Assembly: GCF_035989265.1 (NCBI RefSeq)
Contig: NZ_JAYKZX010000003.1
Span: 2,232,001-2,296,000 of the forward strand
DNA from: Sphingobium sp. HWE2-09
Lineage (GTDB): Bacteria > Pseudomonadota > Alphaproteobacteria > Sphingomonadales > Sphingomonadaceae
DNA length: 64,000 nt
Reading direction: 5' to 3'
The translations under genes and the position numbers were made by a program. Shown piece by piece: positions 18,916 to 27,939 of the stretch. The notes under the pieces are model-generated. The model had not been told where the DNA came from. It was given only the letters and a program-made list of their open reading frames with translations, and did no database searches. The first letter of the stretch is position 1; every line of letters starts with the position of its first letter.

Positions 18916-19608
18916 ATGACATTGCGTTCCTCGTTGCGCCGCGTGCTGGCCGGCATGACCCTGGCCATCGCGCCGATGATCGCGCAACCCGCGTCGGCCC
19001 AGTTCTTCTGGTCGCCGCCCGACATGAGCGCCCCGCCCCTGACCGACGCCGCCGCTGCGACCGCGCTGGGCCTGCCCGGTGCGAATGCGGAGGAGATCAA
19101 GGCCGGGCTGGCATGGAATCTGCGCGCCGCGCTTAACGTCGCGGCGCTGCAATGCCAGTTCGAGCCGACCTTGCTGGCGATCAGCAATTATAACGCCATG
19201 ATCGCCCATCATGACGCGGAACTGGATAGCGCGCAGGCGGTGCTGCTCGGCTATTTCCAGCGCACCGTGGGCAAGGGCAAGCCGGGCCAGTCGGCGTCCG
19301 ACATGTATAACACCCGCATCTATTCGGGCTATTCCACGGTCCAGGCGCAAAAGGGCTTCTGCCAGGCGACGGCGGAAGTCGGACGGCAAGCGATCTTCGC
19401 CGATCGCGGCCAGCTGAACGAAGTGGGCCGGGCTGGCCTTGGCTCGATCAAGAAGTCGTTGGTGGCGGCGGGCGAGCAATTTTACGGCACGCCGGGCTAT
19501 GACTATGTCGTCGCCATGCCCTCCTTCGATCCCAAATGCTGGAAAAAGGGCGTGTTGCTGCCGGTCTGCCATCAGGCTTGGAACGACAAGATCGGCGTGA
19601 AGCCTTGA
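18916..19608 (+). CDS. Secreted protein of unknown function
   Basis: A 230-aa protein with a Sec signal ending ...AQPASAQF (cleavage about residue 29). The mature part is soluble-looking, with helices and a few Cys (LQCQF, GFCQAT, KCWKKGVLLPVCHQAW) that could form periplasmic disulfides. AGGCAGATTAG and GGAGAGG precede the ATG. No family recognised beyond a periplasmic sphingomonad hypothetical. Confidence 0.75.
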   Translation: MTLRSSLRRVLAGMTLAIAPMIAQPASAQFFWSPPDMSAPPLTDAAAATALGLPGANAEEIKAGLAWNLRAALNVAALQCQFEPTLLAISNYNAMIAHHDAELDSAQAVLLGYFQRTVGKGKPGQSASDMYNTRIYSGYSTVQAQKGFCQATAEVGRQAIFADRGQLNEVGRAGLGSIKKSLVAAGEQFYGTPGYDYVVAMPSFDPKCWKKGVLLPVCHQAWNDKIGVKP

Positions 19609-19631
19609 GGGCTGGTCCGACCGCCCGATAG

Positions 19632-19666
19632 CATGGGTTTCCGCGCAGGCGGGAACCGGGTTCCGG
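19632..19666 (-). repeat. REP-like palindrome copy (inverted orientation)
   Basis: The core GCGCAGGCGGGAACC matches the reverse complement of the element seen at 20096, 31311 and 47895, with one mismatch in the stem. It forms an imperfect hairpin in intergenic DNA. Confidence 0.7.
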
Positions 19667-19819
19667 CGGTTGGACTTGGCTCTGATGTTCGCAGAAATAA
19701 GCGGCACTTATACCAAGCTGCATTGACTGGAATCTATAGCGCGCTGTTTCCCGGCCCTTCGACTGCCTGCCAAGGCAGGCGCTCAGGATAAACTTCGGCC
19801 AACGGCCGAAGGCCGGGAG

Positions 19820-19860
19820 CCAGTTCCGCCCTCTGAACTGGACCCCGGCCTTCGCCGGGG
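19820..19860. repeat. Adjacent inverted repeats
   Basis: The arms CCAGTTC (19820-19826) and GAACTGG (19835-19841) are followed at once by the hairpin CCCCGGCCTTCGCCGGGG (19843-19860). These are dense secondary-structure elements in a gene-free region and may help terminate the upstream gene. Confidence 0.55.
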
Positions 19861-20095
19861 AACGCCCTGCCCCTTCCAATGAGTCATTGTCATCGCGCTT
19901 TGGCATTAGAGCGGCCCGTGGAGGGAAGCGCCGCTTTAATTTGACGGCGCGCAGGCTTTGCTATGCGTCGTTTGAGACAGCGAGTGCGACAGTTGTGGCG
20001 CTATTTCGCTATTCATGAGCAGGCAGAAGCAATCTGCCCGTTCGTGATTTTTACGCAACATTGAAGGGGCTGGGGCGTGTAAATAGTTCCGCGCT

Positions 20096-20127
20096 CCGGA
20101 CTGGGCTCCCGCCTGCGCGGGAGCACG
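20096..20127 (+). repeat. REP-like palindrome copy
   Basis: CCGGACTGGG followed by the palindrome CTCCCGCCTGCGCGGGAG and CACG. It is nearly identical to copies at 31311-31342 and 47895-47926, and the stem change TT-AA to CT-AG is compensatory, preserving pairing. Confidence 0.75.
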
Positions 20128-20179
20128 TTGCATTTAGAGCGCTCGCCTCACACACCGTCATCAGGCCTAAAAAACGCCT

Positions 20180-20827
20180 TTACCGCAAACCCAGATATTT
20201 ATGGGCCTGCACCGTCAGCCGCCATTGCGGCCGGTCCATGACGAGCGCGATCGCGGCGCGAGCATTGTCGGCTGCGTGGGGGTCGTCCAGCGGCTGGAGC
20301 AGGTGGTGCGCGAAGGCCCAGCCTTCCATCGCCGCGACATCGGCCAGGCTGTGGCCGCCATCGGGCTGCGGCCAAACCAGCTTCAATTCATGGCCGGATC
20401 GTTGCACGACGTCGCTGCCTGCCTTGGGGCTGATGCAGATCCAGTCGATGCCGGGATGGGCGGCGATCGTGCCGTTGCTTTCGATCGCGATGGTGAAGCC
20501 GCGCGCGTGGAGCGCATCGACCAGCGCATCATCGACTTGCAGCATCGGCTCCCCGCCGGTCAGGACGATATAGCGACCCTCCGCCCCCTCGCCCCAGAAA
20601 GCGAGCGCGCCATCGGCCAGCGTGTCGGCGTCAGCGAACTTGCCGCCGCCCAGCCCATCGGTGCCGACGAAATCGGTGTCGCAAAAACGGCAGACGGCGT
20701 CGCGCCGGTCCTGCTCGCGACCGCTCCACAAATTGCATCCGGCAAAGCGCAGGAATACGGCGCGCCGCCCCGCCTGCACCCCTTCACCCTGAAGCGTCAG
20801 GAACATTTCCTTGACCGCATAGCTCAT
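20180..20827 (-). CDS. queE: 7-carboxy-7-deazaguanine synthase QueE
   Basis: A 215-aa radical-SAM enzyme that rearranges 6-carboxy-tetrahydropterin to 7-carboxy-7-deazaguanine in queuosine synthesis. The iron-sulfur ligands follow the CX14CX2C variant (C in FAGCNLW, then AVCRFCDTDF). Other motifs are FLTLQGEGVQAGRRAVFLRF at the N-terminus, the GGEP motif in IVLTGGEPMLQ and SNGT. AAAGGCGG precedes the ATG. It lies 13 bp after queC in the same operon. Confidence 0.96.
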   Translation of the reverse strand: MSYAVKEMFLTLQGEGVQAGRRAVFLRFAGCNLWSGREQDRRDAVCRFCDTDFVGTDGLGGGKFADADTLADGALAFWGEGAEGRYIVLTGGEPMLQVDDALVDALHARGFTIAIESNGTIAAHPGIDWICISPKAGSDVVQRSGHELKLVWPQPDGGHSLADVAAMEGWAFAHHLLQPLDDPHAADNARAAIALVMDRPQWRLTVQAHKYLGLR

Positions 20828-20840
20828 CGTCGGCCGCCTT

Positions 20841-21533
20841 TCAGGGCCGCGTGGCGTAGATGGTAGGGTCGGGCAGGCCCGCTTCCTGGTAACCCTTGGC
20901 GCGCAGGCGGCAGCTGTCGCAAAGGCCGCAATGCTTGCCGTCGGGCGTGGGATCGTAGCAGGACCAGCTGATCCCGGCGTCCAGGCCCAGACGGTCGGCT
21001 TCGCGGGCGATGTCCGCCTTGCTCATATATTGCAGCGGCGTCTGGATGCGGATCGGATGGCCCTCCACCCCCGCCTTGGTCGCCAGCGTCGCCATATTCT
21101 GGAAGGCGTCGATGAACTCGGGACGACAATCGGGATAGCCCGAATAGTCGAGCGCGTTGACGCCGATGAAGATGTCGCTTGCGCCCGCCACTTCGGCCAG
21201 GCCCAGCGTCAGCGACAGGAAGATGGTGTTGCGCGCGGGCACATAGGTGACGGGGATATCGTCACCCACCCCGCCCTTGGGCACGGCGATGTCGGCGGTC
21301 AGAGCCGATCCGCCGAACGCGGTCAGGTCCAGCGGCAGGACGATGTGGCGAATCGCGTTGAGCGCTTCGGCGACGCGCGCGGCGGCGCGCAGTTCGACGC
21401 GATGCCGCTGATTATAGTCGATCGACAAAGCGAGGATGCGATAGCCCTGTTCGCGCGCCAGTCCGCCCGCGACCATCGAATCGAGACCGCCGGACAGCAG
21501 CACGACGGCGAATTTTCCATTATTGGCAACCAT
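20841..21533 (-). CDS. queC: 7-cyano-7-deazaguanine synthase QueC
   Basis: A 230-aa ATP-dependent ligase turning 7-carboxy-7-deazaguanine and ammonia into preQ0. The N-terminal PP-loop is [11 protein letters not shown]. The ARNTIFLS core follows, and the C-terminal zinc site is [23 protein letters not shown] (four Cys). It is immediately upstream of queE, so consecutive pathway steps are co-expressed; queD is not in the window. Confidence 0.97.
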   Translation of the reverse strand: MVANNGKFAVVLLSGGLDSMVAGGLAREQGYRILALSIDYNQRHRVELRAAARVAEALNAIRHIVLPLDLTAFGGSALTADIAVPKGGVGDDIPVTYVPARNTIFLSLTLGLAEVAGASDIFIGVNALDYSGYPDCRPEFIDAFQNMATLATKAGVEGHPIRIQTPLQYMSKADIAREADRLGLDAGISWSCYDPTPDGKHCGLCDSCRLRAKGYQEAGLPDPTIYATRP

Positions 21534-21592
21534 GATTCCGCGCTACCCCCCGCGACGCCGCAGCGCAAGCATGGGACGATGCGCGTTCTCGA

Positions 21593-22012
21593 TCAGGAAC
21601 AGTCGCCGACGCGTCGTCCTTCCGCCGTGAAGGCGAAGGGCGCGCCGTTCGCGATGCCCTGCGAGCGGATCTGCACCAGCTTGGTGGTTTCGACGCGCAG
21701 GTCGGTGCGGCCATTGCCCGCCGCCGCGCAATCATAGGTGACGGTGATCGCATGGGCGCTGTCGCTGATGACGAAGCTGCGGCAGAGGGTGCGGCCATGC
21801 TGGACCTGCAGCAGCTGGCGCAGGTCGCTGATGCACAGCTTGCGAGTCTCGGCCCCTTCGCCGCGACCGCGCAATTCCCATTCGCCGGTTTCCAGCGTGC
21901 GCAACGCCTGGGGCGCAGGGACCGCCGGGGCCGTCGCCGCCAGCGCCATCGTGCCGATCGTCGCCGCCATCATCGCAATCGCGCCGAGCGCGTATCGTTC
22001 CGCCCTCTTCAT
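21593..22012 (-). CDS. Exported DUF3617-like protein
   Basis: A 139-aa protein with an N-terminal hydrophobic export signal (IAMMAATIGTMALAATAPA). The mature domain contains TLETGEWELRGRGEG, KLCISDLRQLLQ and TVTYDCAAAGNGRTDLRVETTKLVQIRSQG, resembling the small periplasmic DUF3617 fold common in sphingomonads (substitution of the usual lead residues makes this tentative). Two Cys pairs may form disulfides. Function unknown. It lies 59 bp upstream of queC on the same strand. Confidence 0.7.
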   Translation of the reverse strand: MKRAERYALGAIAMMAATIGTMALAATAPAVPAPQALRTLETGEWELRGRGEGAETRKLCISDLRQLLQVQHGRTLCRSFVISDSAHAITVTYDCAAAGNGRTDLRVETTKLVQIRSQGIANGAPFAFTAEGRRVGDCS

Positions 22013-22157
22013 CGTTCCGCCCGATCCCGTATCATAGTGCCACCGCGCCCATGGCGATGGCTATCTGCCGCTCATGCCAATCAATTGCGGCATTTTCATA
22101 GCGCAAGCGGCGCGTCCTGCCCCATTTACAAATAACGTTAGCGAAACGTTCTTCGCA

Positions 22158-23065
22158 TCAATGCGCGACGAAGCTGTCCAGCGCGAGGGGGAAGAGGCGC
22201 GAGCAGAAGGCGCAATCCACGCCGATCACGCCATGTTCGTCCGCCATGTCCGCGCGTTCGCTGGCCGGGAAACGGCCGATCACGTCGCGAATATGGGTGA
22301 GGTCGCAGCGGCATCCTTTCGCCAGCGGGGTCGGTTCGACCACGCGCACTTCCTCTTCCTCATGGAACAGGCGCCAGACGATGTCGGTCAGCGGCAGGGC
22401 GTCGTCGGTCAGTTCATCGGCCTTGAGCGTCTGGGCCAGCGCCTGCACATGCTCCCATTCCGGATGATCGTGGCGGACATGCAACCGCTCGCGCCCGACC
22501 TCCCCCTCCGGCAGATGCTGGAGCAGCATACCGGCCGCGACGCAGCCTTCGCCCTTGTCGTGCCGGGTGTCGATCTGGATGATGCTGGGGATTTGTTCGG
22601 ACTGGAAGAAATAATGTTCGGCGGCTTCGGCCAGCGATTCGCCCTCCAGCGGCACGATGCCCTGATAGCGTTCGCCCGACACCGACTGGTCGAAGGTGAT
22701 CGCCAGATAGCCCTTGCCGAACAGCCCGAACAAGGTCGGGTCCGCGCCCTGTTCGGCCAGGCGATCGGCATCGAACTTGGCATAGCCGCGCACGTCGCCA
22801 TCCTTATAGTCGGCGACCAGCAGGCTGACGACGCCATGTTCGGTCTGCGCCTGCAGCGTCAGTTGGCCGTTCGCCTGCTTCAATGTGCTGCCCAGCAGGG
22901 CCGCCAGCACCAGCGCGGAGGCGAGCAGCCGCTCGATCGGGGGGGATAGGCATGGGCGGCCAGCACCTGGTCGAGCACCGGACCCAGCCGCACGAGGCGA
23001 CCGCGGGCATGGCGCGCGGGGATGGTGAAGCCAAGAGCCTGGTCGATATGGGTGGAGGCAGACAT
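22158..23065 (-). pseudogene. hslO: Hsp33 redox chaperone gene hslO with a frameshift
   Basis: It encodes redox-activated holdase Hsp33, but in two frames. From ATG 23065 (RBS GGGGAGAAAG) the frame reads MSASTHIDQALGFTIPARHA to about residue 42 (LAAHAYPP), then loses homology. The family sequence resumes one frame over as IERLLASALVLAALLGSTLK and continues to the C-terminal zinc switch (GCRCDLTHIRD and VDCAFCSRLF). The break falls in a run of seven C (G at 22939-22945 on plus); eight C would restore a full protein reading AYPPPIERLL. Either one base was lost, by mutation or slippage, or this is a homopolymer sequencing error. Everything else looks intact. Confidence 0.85.
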
Positions 23066-23190
23066 GCTGTGCTTTCTCCCCTCCCGCTGGCGGAAGAGGC
23101 GGGAAATGGGTGTATAGTGCGAAGGGGAGGACCATGCCCTCCCCCACCCCGTCCCGCAAGCGCGGGGGGAACCGACCATATAGGGGCGGG

Positions 23191-24117
23191 CTACAGCTTT
23201 CCAAGCGCCCAGAGCAGCACCGATTTCTGCGCATGGAGGCGGTTTTCCGCCTTGTCCCAGATCAGCGACTGGGGTCCGTCGATCACCGCGTCCACCACTT
23301 CCTCGCCGCGATGGGCGGGCAGGCAGTGGAGGAATTTGGCGTCCGGCCTTGCCTGCGCCATTAGCTCCGGCGTCACCTGATAGGGCATCATCGCCGCCAG
23401 CTTGGCGTCGGCATGGGCCTGGCCCATGGAAATCCAGGTATCGGTGACGACGACGTCCGCGCCCGCCACCGCGGCCGCTGCGTCGCGGGTCAGGGTGACG
23501 GTCGATCCGGCGGCGCGCGCGGCCTCGGCGAAGGCCGGGTCGGGATCATAGCCGTCGGGTATGCCCATGCGCACATCGAACTTGAGCAGGCCCGCCGCCT
23601 CCACGATCGAATGGAGGACGTTGTTGCCATCGCCCAACCAGGCCCATTGGCTGCCGGGCAGCGCCAGCCCATGTTCGACCACGGTCAACAGGTCGGCGAC
23701 GATCTGACAGGGATGCGACAGGTCGGTCAGGCCGTTGATCACCGGGACGGTGGCATAGGCCGCCATCTCCTCGATCTTGGCATGGTCGTCGGTGCGGATC
23801 ATGATCGCGTCGCACATGCGGCTGAGCACGCGCGCGGTGTCGGCGATCGTTTCGCCCCGGCCGATCTGGCTGGTCGCGCCTTCCAGGATCAGCGACGTGC
23901 CGCCCAACTGGCGGATCGCCATGTCGAAGCTGACGCGGGTACGGGTGCTGTTCTTTTCGAAGATCATCGCCAGCGTGTGCCCGGCGAGCGGGGCGTCGGC
24001 GTCGGCTGCGCCTTTCGGCTTGCCCGCGCGTGCGGCCTTACGGTCGATGGCGTCGGCGATCATCGCGGCGATCGCGTCGCCGCCCGCATCGGTGAGATTC
24101 AGGAAATGCTTGGTCAT
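23191..24117 (-). CDS. argF: Ornithine carbamoyltransferase
   Basis: A 308-aa enzyme making citrulline from ornithine and carbamoyl phosphate. It has the carbamoyl-phosphate loop STRTR in [16 protein letters not shown], the second loop DLSHPCQ, the ornithine site DTWISMGQ and the [11 protein letters not shown] motif. I start at ATG 24117 ([11 protein letters not shown]), which has GGAG at 9-nt spacing. The in-frame extension to 24162 is partly encoded by a palindromic repeat. It follows argD on the same strand, 140 bp away, with that repeat between them. Confidence 0.95.
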   Translation of the reverse strand: MTKHFLNLTDAGGDAIAAMIADAIDRKAARAGKPKGAADADAPLAGHTLAMIFEKNSTRTRVSFDMAIRQLGGTSLILEGATSQIGRGETIADTARVLSRMCDAIMIRTDDHAKIEEMAAYATVPVINGLTDLSHPCQIVADLLTVVEHGLALPGSQWAWLGDGNNVLHSIVEAAGLLKFDVRMGIPDGYDPDPAFAEAARAAGSTVTLTRDAAAAVAGADVVVTDTWISMGQAHADAKLAAMMPYQVTPELMAQARPDAKFLHCLPAHRGEEVVDAVIDGPQSLIWDKAENRLHAQKSVLLWALGKL

Positions 24118-24141
24118 TGGAAGGTTCTCCGCTTCCAACCG

Positions 24142-24246
24142 CCGTTCGTCCTCAGTAGCCATTGAGCGAAGCCGACATGGCGTATCGAAGGATCAATGCT
24201 TCGATACGGGTCTTCGACAAGCTTAGCCCCTACTCAGCACGAACGG
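24142..24246. repeat. Large imperfect palindrome between argD and argF
   Basis: The outer arms CCGTTCGTCCTCAGTAG (24142-24158) and CTACTCAGCACGAACGG (24230-24246) pair at 15 of 17 positions. Inside lies a perfect stem CGTATCGAAG (24181-24190)/CTTCGATACG (24199-24208). It is flanked by the CTTCGACAAGCTTAG motif of a dispersed sphingomonad repeat. It occupies nearly the whole argD-argF spacer and the region just upstream of the argF RBS. Confidence 0.75.
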
Positions 24247-24257
24247 GGTAGTATCAA

Positions 24258-25454
24258 TCAGGCCGCCTCAGCTTCCGCGAAGCTCCGCGCGCCGGCGGAG
24301 ATCTTCTCAATGGCTTCGGCGATATGGCTTTCCTCGATGACGAGGGGCGGCAGGATGCGCAGCACATTCTGCCCGGCCGACACGGTCAGCAGGCCGTGAT
24401 GGTCGCGCAGATGGCCGACGAAGGCGCGGGCGTCATAGCCCTCCTTCATCTTGACGCCGAGCATCAGGCCCATGCCGCGCACATCCTCGAACATGTCGTC
24501 ATGATTGGGGATGAGCTGTTCCAGCGCGGACCGCAGGCGCGCGCCCATCGCCGTCACATGGTCCAGGAACCCGTCGGCCAGCACTTCCTCGATCACCGCA
24601 AGACCCACCGCCATGGCGAGCGGGTTGCCGCCATAGGTGGTGCCATGGGTGCCGAACACCATGCCCTTGGCCGCGTCCTCCGTCGCCAGGCATGCGCCGA
24701 GCGGGAAGCCTGCGCCGATGCCTTTCGCCACCGCCATGATGTCCGGCGTGATGCCGTACTGTTCGTGCGCGAAGAAGCTGCCGGTACGGGCATAGCCGCA
24801 CTGGACTTCATCCAGGATCAGCAGCAGGCCATGCTCGTCGCACGCCTTGCGCAGGCCGGTCAGGAAGTCCTTGGTCGCCGGGGTGACGCCGCCTTCGCCC
24901 TGCACCGGCTCTAGCAGGAAACCGGCAGTATTATCGTCGATCTGCGCCAGTGCGGCGTCGAGATCGTTGAACGGCACCACGGTAAAGCCGGGCAACAGCG
25001 GTTCGAACCCGTCGCGCATCTTGGGCTGGCTGGTGGCCGAGATCGTCCCCAGCGTCCGACCGTGAAAGGCGTTGTCGAAGCTGATGATCTTGTGCCGGTG
25101 CGCTTCGCCATTGGCATAATGGAAACGCCGCGCGGTCTTGATCGCACATTCGACCGCTTCCGCGCCCGAATTGGTGAAGAAGACGGTGTCGGCGAATGTA
25201 TTGTCCACCAGCTTCCGCGCGAACCGTTCGCCCAGCGGCATGCCGTAGAGGTTCGACACATGCATCAGCGTCGCGGCCTGATCCGCGATCGCCTTGACCA
25301 GCTTGGGATGGCCGTGGCCCAGCAGATTGACCGCGATGCCGCTGGCGAAGTCGAGATAACGCTCGCCGCGCTCGCCGATCAGATAGCAGCCCTCGCCTCG
25401 CACCGGACGGACATCGCACCGGGGGTAAACGGGCATGAGCGGCGTAATCGACAT
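24258..25454 (-). CDS. argD: Acetylornithine aminotransferase
   Basis: A 398-aa class III PLP aminotransferase of arginine synthesis (N-acetylglutamate semialdehyde to N-acetylornithine; often also succinyl-DAP). Motifs are GERYLDFASGIAVNLLGHGHP, NSGAEAVECAIKTAR, LILDEVQCGYARTG (PLP ring Asp) and the Schiff-base Lys in MAVAKGIGAGFPLGA. ATG 25454 has GGGAAGG upstream; the longer reading to 25547 is unsupported. It is the first gene of argD-argF. A terminator for the flagellar fliS operon lies only 55 bp upstream. Confidence 0.96.
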   Translation of the reverse strand: MSITPLMPVYPRCDVRPVRGEGCYLIGERGERYLDFASGIAVNLLGHGHPKLVKAIADQAATLMHVSNLYGMPLGERFARKLVDNTFADTVFFTNSGAEAVECAIKTARRFHYANGEAHRHKIISFDNAFHGRTLGTISATSQPKMRDGFEPLLPGFTVVPFNDLDAALAQIDDNTAGFLLEPVQGEGGVTPATKDFLTGLRKACDEHGLLLILDEVQCGYARTGSFFAHEQYGITPDIMAVAKGIGAGFPLGACLATEDAAKGMVFGTHGTTYGGNPLAMAVGLAVIEEVLADGFLDHVTAMGARLRSALEQLIPNHDDMFEDVRGMGLMLGVKMKEGYDARAFVGHLRDHHGLLTVSAGQNVLRILPPLVIEESHIAEAIEKISAGARSFAEAEAA

Positions 25455-25508
25455 GGGCCTTCCCTTTCTGGGTGATGCTGCGCGTCCTGTGCGCATTGGG
25501 TAGAACGC

Positions 25509-25534
25509 AAAAAGGCGGCCCCCGCCGGGCCGCC
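25509..25534 (-). terminator. Rho-independent terminator of the fliD-fliS block
   Basis: Stem GGCGGCCC (25514-25521)/GGGCCGCC (25527-25534) with a 5-nt loop, followed on the minus strand by five T (A at 25509-25513). It lies 75 bp past the fliS stop and 55 bp before the argD start, so it insulates flagellar from arginine transcription. A second hairpin, CCCCGCC/GGCGGGG at 25579-25593, lies between it and fliS. Confidence 0.85.
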
Positions 25535-25608
25535 CTTGTGCGAGCATCGCCTATACAGGCGGCATGTTGGGCACGCAACCCCGCCCGGCGGGGCGACGGC
25601 GGCCGTTT

Positions 25609-26007
25609 TTAGCCGCCGATCTGGGTCCAGGCGTCGGCGATTTCCGCGATCATGGCATGGGCCTGATCGACCGGTTCGGCCGTGCGGTCCTTGGCACCGA
25701 CCAGCAGCAACCGGCGTGCTTCGCGATAGATTTGCGCGAGGCCGATCGAAATGTCGCCGCCCTTGTCGAAGTCCAGGCTCGATTCGAGCGCGAAGAGGAT
25801 CGACATCGCGCGCGCCTGCTTGTCCGACACCTTGACCCGGTCGCCCTGGCGTTCGGCCAGCGCCGACGCTTCGAGCGCCAGCAGCAGTTCGTCGAACAAA
25901 ATCTTGACCAGCGCGTGCGGCGTGGCGCCTTCGGTGCGGCTGCCCGAATGGACGGCGGCGTAACGGCGCGCTGCGCTGGCGCCTGCATAACCCTGATTAT
26001 AAAACAT
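25609..26007 (-). CDS. fliS: FliS, flagellin export chaperone
   Basis: A 132-aa helical chaperone that keeps cytoplasmic flagellin from polymerising. The N-terminus (MFYNQGYAGASAARRY) resembles the FliS YxxxxxxxA...Y start. The core ALVKILFDELLLALEASALA and SILFALESSLDFDKGGDIS (FliS: L...LDxxxGGeiA) are family-typical. It is the last gene of the hypothetical-fliD-fliS block, 14 bp after fliD, and is followed by a terminator. Confidence 0.93.
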   Translation of the reverse strand: MFYNQGYAGASAARRYAAVHSGSRTEGATPHALVKILFDELLLALEASALAERQGDRVKVSDKQARAMSILFALESSLDFDKGGDISIGLAQIYREARRLLLVGAKDRTAEPVDQAHAMIAEIADAWTQIGG

Positions 26008-26021
26008 CGTCTGCGCCCCGA

Positions 26022-27401
26022 TTATTTGTTGCTGTTGTTCCAGACCTCGACCTGCTGTTCGAGGTAGCTTTGCGTCGCCTTGAGCGCGGACAGCCGCGTC
26101 TCCATGGCTGCGTAGATCGTGGTCAGATGCGCCTGATAATTGGTCATCCGTTCGTCCAGATCTTCGAGTTGTTGGGTGAAATTCTTGGCTTCCGAATCAT
26201 AGCGCGCCTGCGCGGTCTTGAGCGGACCGTCATCCTTCACGATGTTGTCGCGTACGGTGTCCATCAGCGTGGACAGGCCGGGATTGCCGGTGGTCGATAC
26301 TTTGGGGTTCACCATATTGGTGACGCCTTCGGGATCGGATTCCATCGCCGCGGCCAGCCGGGCCGTGTCGAGGCTGAGCGTGCCATCGCGATTGGTGGAC
26401 ACGCCGATATCCGCCAACGTCCTGAATGTGCCCGTCGACGCCAGTTGGGTCGACGTGATCCCGGACAGCTGGCGCTTCATGTCGCGCACGCTGGACACGC
26501 CGTTCAGGACACCGGCACTGGACGAATCCGCGCCCGTCGCCGTGGCGGTGTTCAGCCCCTTCATCAACGTGTTGTAGGCGTCGACAAATTCCTTGAGCAG
26601 GTCCGACAGGCCTGCGGTCGGCTGGCTCATCGACAGGTTGACGGTAGCCCCGGGCGACGCCTTGTTCAGGTCGATCCGCAGATAGGGGATCGCATCGTCG
26701 ATCGTGTTGCTGGCATAGGAATAGGCCACGCCGTCGAGCGTGATTTCGGCATTTTGCGCGGCGGGCGAGCCGGCAAAGTTCAAGCCGCCCCATGCCACCG
26801 GGTCGCCTTCTGCCGCGCCCTCCAGCGTGAAATCATTGGCTTGGCCCGTCGCCCCTTTGAGCACGAGGCGCGAACCGGTCGCATCGGTCACGACCTGAGC
26901 CGTGACTCCTGCCCCGGACGCGTTGATCGCCTTTGCCAGATCGGAAATCGTGCTGGTGCTGGAATCCAGCGTGATGGGCGTCCGGTTGCCGTCCTTGCCG
27001 ACGATATTGAGAGTGCCAGCGCCGATGCTGGTGTTGGTGGACGAGCCGGAGGAATAGACACGGGCGGTCGCCAGTTTTTCGACCGTCAGCTGGGCTGGCA
27101 GGCCGCTGGGGCTGCCGCCGCTCAGCAACGTGACCGATGCGACGCTGGGATCGTTGGACGAGGCCGTACCGGTATAGGATGCGCCGGACAAGACTTCGGT
27201 CAGTGCATCGGCAAAGGTGTTGAGCGAGCTTGTGGCCGAAGCGAGCGCGGAAATACGCGAGTTGTTGAGCGTCTGACGATCCGTGATCGCCGTCTGCTTC
27301 GGCTGGCGGGTCGCGCTCACCAGACTGGACACCAACGCCGAGGTGTCGATACCCGACCCCGCGTTGAGCGCCGTCAAAATGCTGCTGCCTACCGAACTCA
27401 T
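26022..27401 (-). CDS. fliD: FliD, filament cap protein
   Basis: A 459-aa cap protein that chaperones flagellin folding at the filament tip. FliD_N: SSILTALNAGSGIDTSALVSSLV then QPKQTAITDRQTLNNSRISAL. The middle D2/D3 region contains GVTAQVVTDATGSRLVLKG. FliD_C includes LIKEFV-like LSDLLKEFVDAYNTLMKGL, and the C-terminal coiled coil is LEDLDERMTNYQAHLTTIYAAMETRLSALK. I start at ATG 27401 (GAAAGGACG upstream) rather than a TTG at 27416. It is driven with its neighbours from the sigma-28 promoter at 27973-27999. Confidence 0.95.
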   Translation of the reverse strand: MSSVGSSILTALNAGSGIDTSALVSSLVSATRQPKQTAITDRQTLNNSRISALASATSSLNTFADALTEVLSGASYTGTASSNDPSVASVTLLSGGSPSGLPAQLTVEKLATARVYSSGSSTNTSIGAGTLNIVGKDGNRTPITLDSSTSTISDLAKAINASGAGVTAQVVTDATGSRLVLKGATGQANDFTLEGAAEGDPVAWGGLNFAGSPAAQNAEITLDGVAYSYASNTIDDAIPYLRIDLNKASPGATVNLSMSQPTAGLSDLLKEFVDAYNTLMKGLNTATATGADSSSAGVLNGVSSVRDMKRQLSGITSTQLASTGTFRTLADIGVSTNRDGTLSLDTARLAAAMESDPEGVTNMVNPKVSTTGNPGLSTLMDTVRDNIVKDDGPLKTAQARYDSEAKNFTQQLEDLDERMTNYQAHLTTIYAAMETRLSALKATQSYLEQQVEVWNNSNK

Positions 27402-27483
27402 GCGTCGTCCTTTCAAGGGATGAGAACGGCGTTAGCGCCGAGACCTTTAGGAATGATTTTCGCAAGCCCACGGCGGCGAAATA

Positions 27484-27939
27484 TCAACCGACAGAAGCGG
27501 TTACCTGATCGACCGTGCCGCGCGCCACATGCGCCTGCGCCCCATGGGCGTAGGATGCGCGCTCCACGATGCGCTTCGCCAATACGGCGGCATGTTCGAC
27601 CGCTTCCTTGCTGGCGGGCGGCAAGGGCACCAGCACGATGGGACGCGGGATCATCGCCTGGATCGCGCCAGCGGCGTCGTCCACGCTGCCCGCCGTCGAT
27701 TGGAGGTCGGCCAGAATTTCGGATATGCGGGCATGGACTTCGACATATTCGGCCGCGCTGGCCATGTCTTCGTCCACGACGATGCCTTCGTCTGGCGGCG
27801 TCGCCTTGGCCGTTTCCTGGAGGGGCAGTTGGGTGGAACGACTGGCCGCCACGGGCTGCACAGCCTGGACGGACGAAGGCGCACGCGAAACGGCCCTATC
27901 GACCGGCGTCAGCTCAATTCTGGATACATAGTCGTTCAT
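27484..27939 (-). CDS. Hypothetical protein at the flaG position, sigma-28 controlled
   Basis: A 151-aa cytoplasmic-looking protein. Its N-terminal half is low-complexity (Ala/Pro/Ser/Val). Its C-terminal half is helical (EDMASAAEYVEVHARISEIL, DDAAGAIQAMIPRPIVLVPL, ASKEAVEHAAVLAKRIVERA). I see no FlaG-type sequence, although its place just before fliD-fliS is where flaG sits in many bacteria. ATG 27939 lies about 27 nt after a strong FliA promoter; the reading from a TTG at 27966 would start at the transcription start and is unlikely. It may regulate flagellin or filament assembly; function unknown. Confidence 0.75.
   Translation of the reverse strand: MNDYVSRIELTPVDRAVSRAPSSVQAVQPVAASRSTQLPLQETAKATPPDEGIVVDEDMASAAEYVEVHARISEILADLQSTAGSVDDAAGAIQAMIPRPIVLVPLPPASKEAVEHAAVLAKRIVERASYAHGAQAHVARGTVDQVTASVG

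Larger units (their letters stand above)
19609..20179. other. Repeat-rich gene-free region, 571 bp
   Basis: No convincing gene. It contains two copies of the TTCCCGCCTGCGCGGGAA-type palindrome in opposite orientations (19632-19666 and 20096-20127), a CCAGTTC/GAACTGG inverted repeat (19820-19841), the hairpin CCCCGGCCTTCGCCGGGG (19843-19860), and a stretch at 19973-19998 that matches part of fliK at 25 of 26 positions. Frames crossing it are read-through of the repeats. Confidence 0.7.

Noticed and set aside
19448..19906. Minus-strand frame that looks like a small protein with PAKAGVQF and SRLRGNP motifs
   Set aside because: These strings are translations of palindromic repeats and overlap the end of a real secreted-protein gene.
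19609..20179. CRISPR-like repeat array
   Set aside because: The repeats are palindromic, unevenly spaced and too few; there are no unique spacers and no cas genes.
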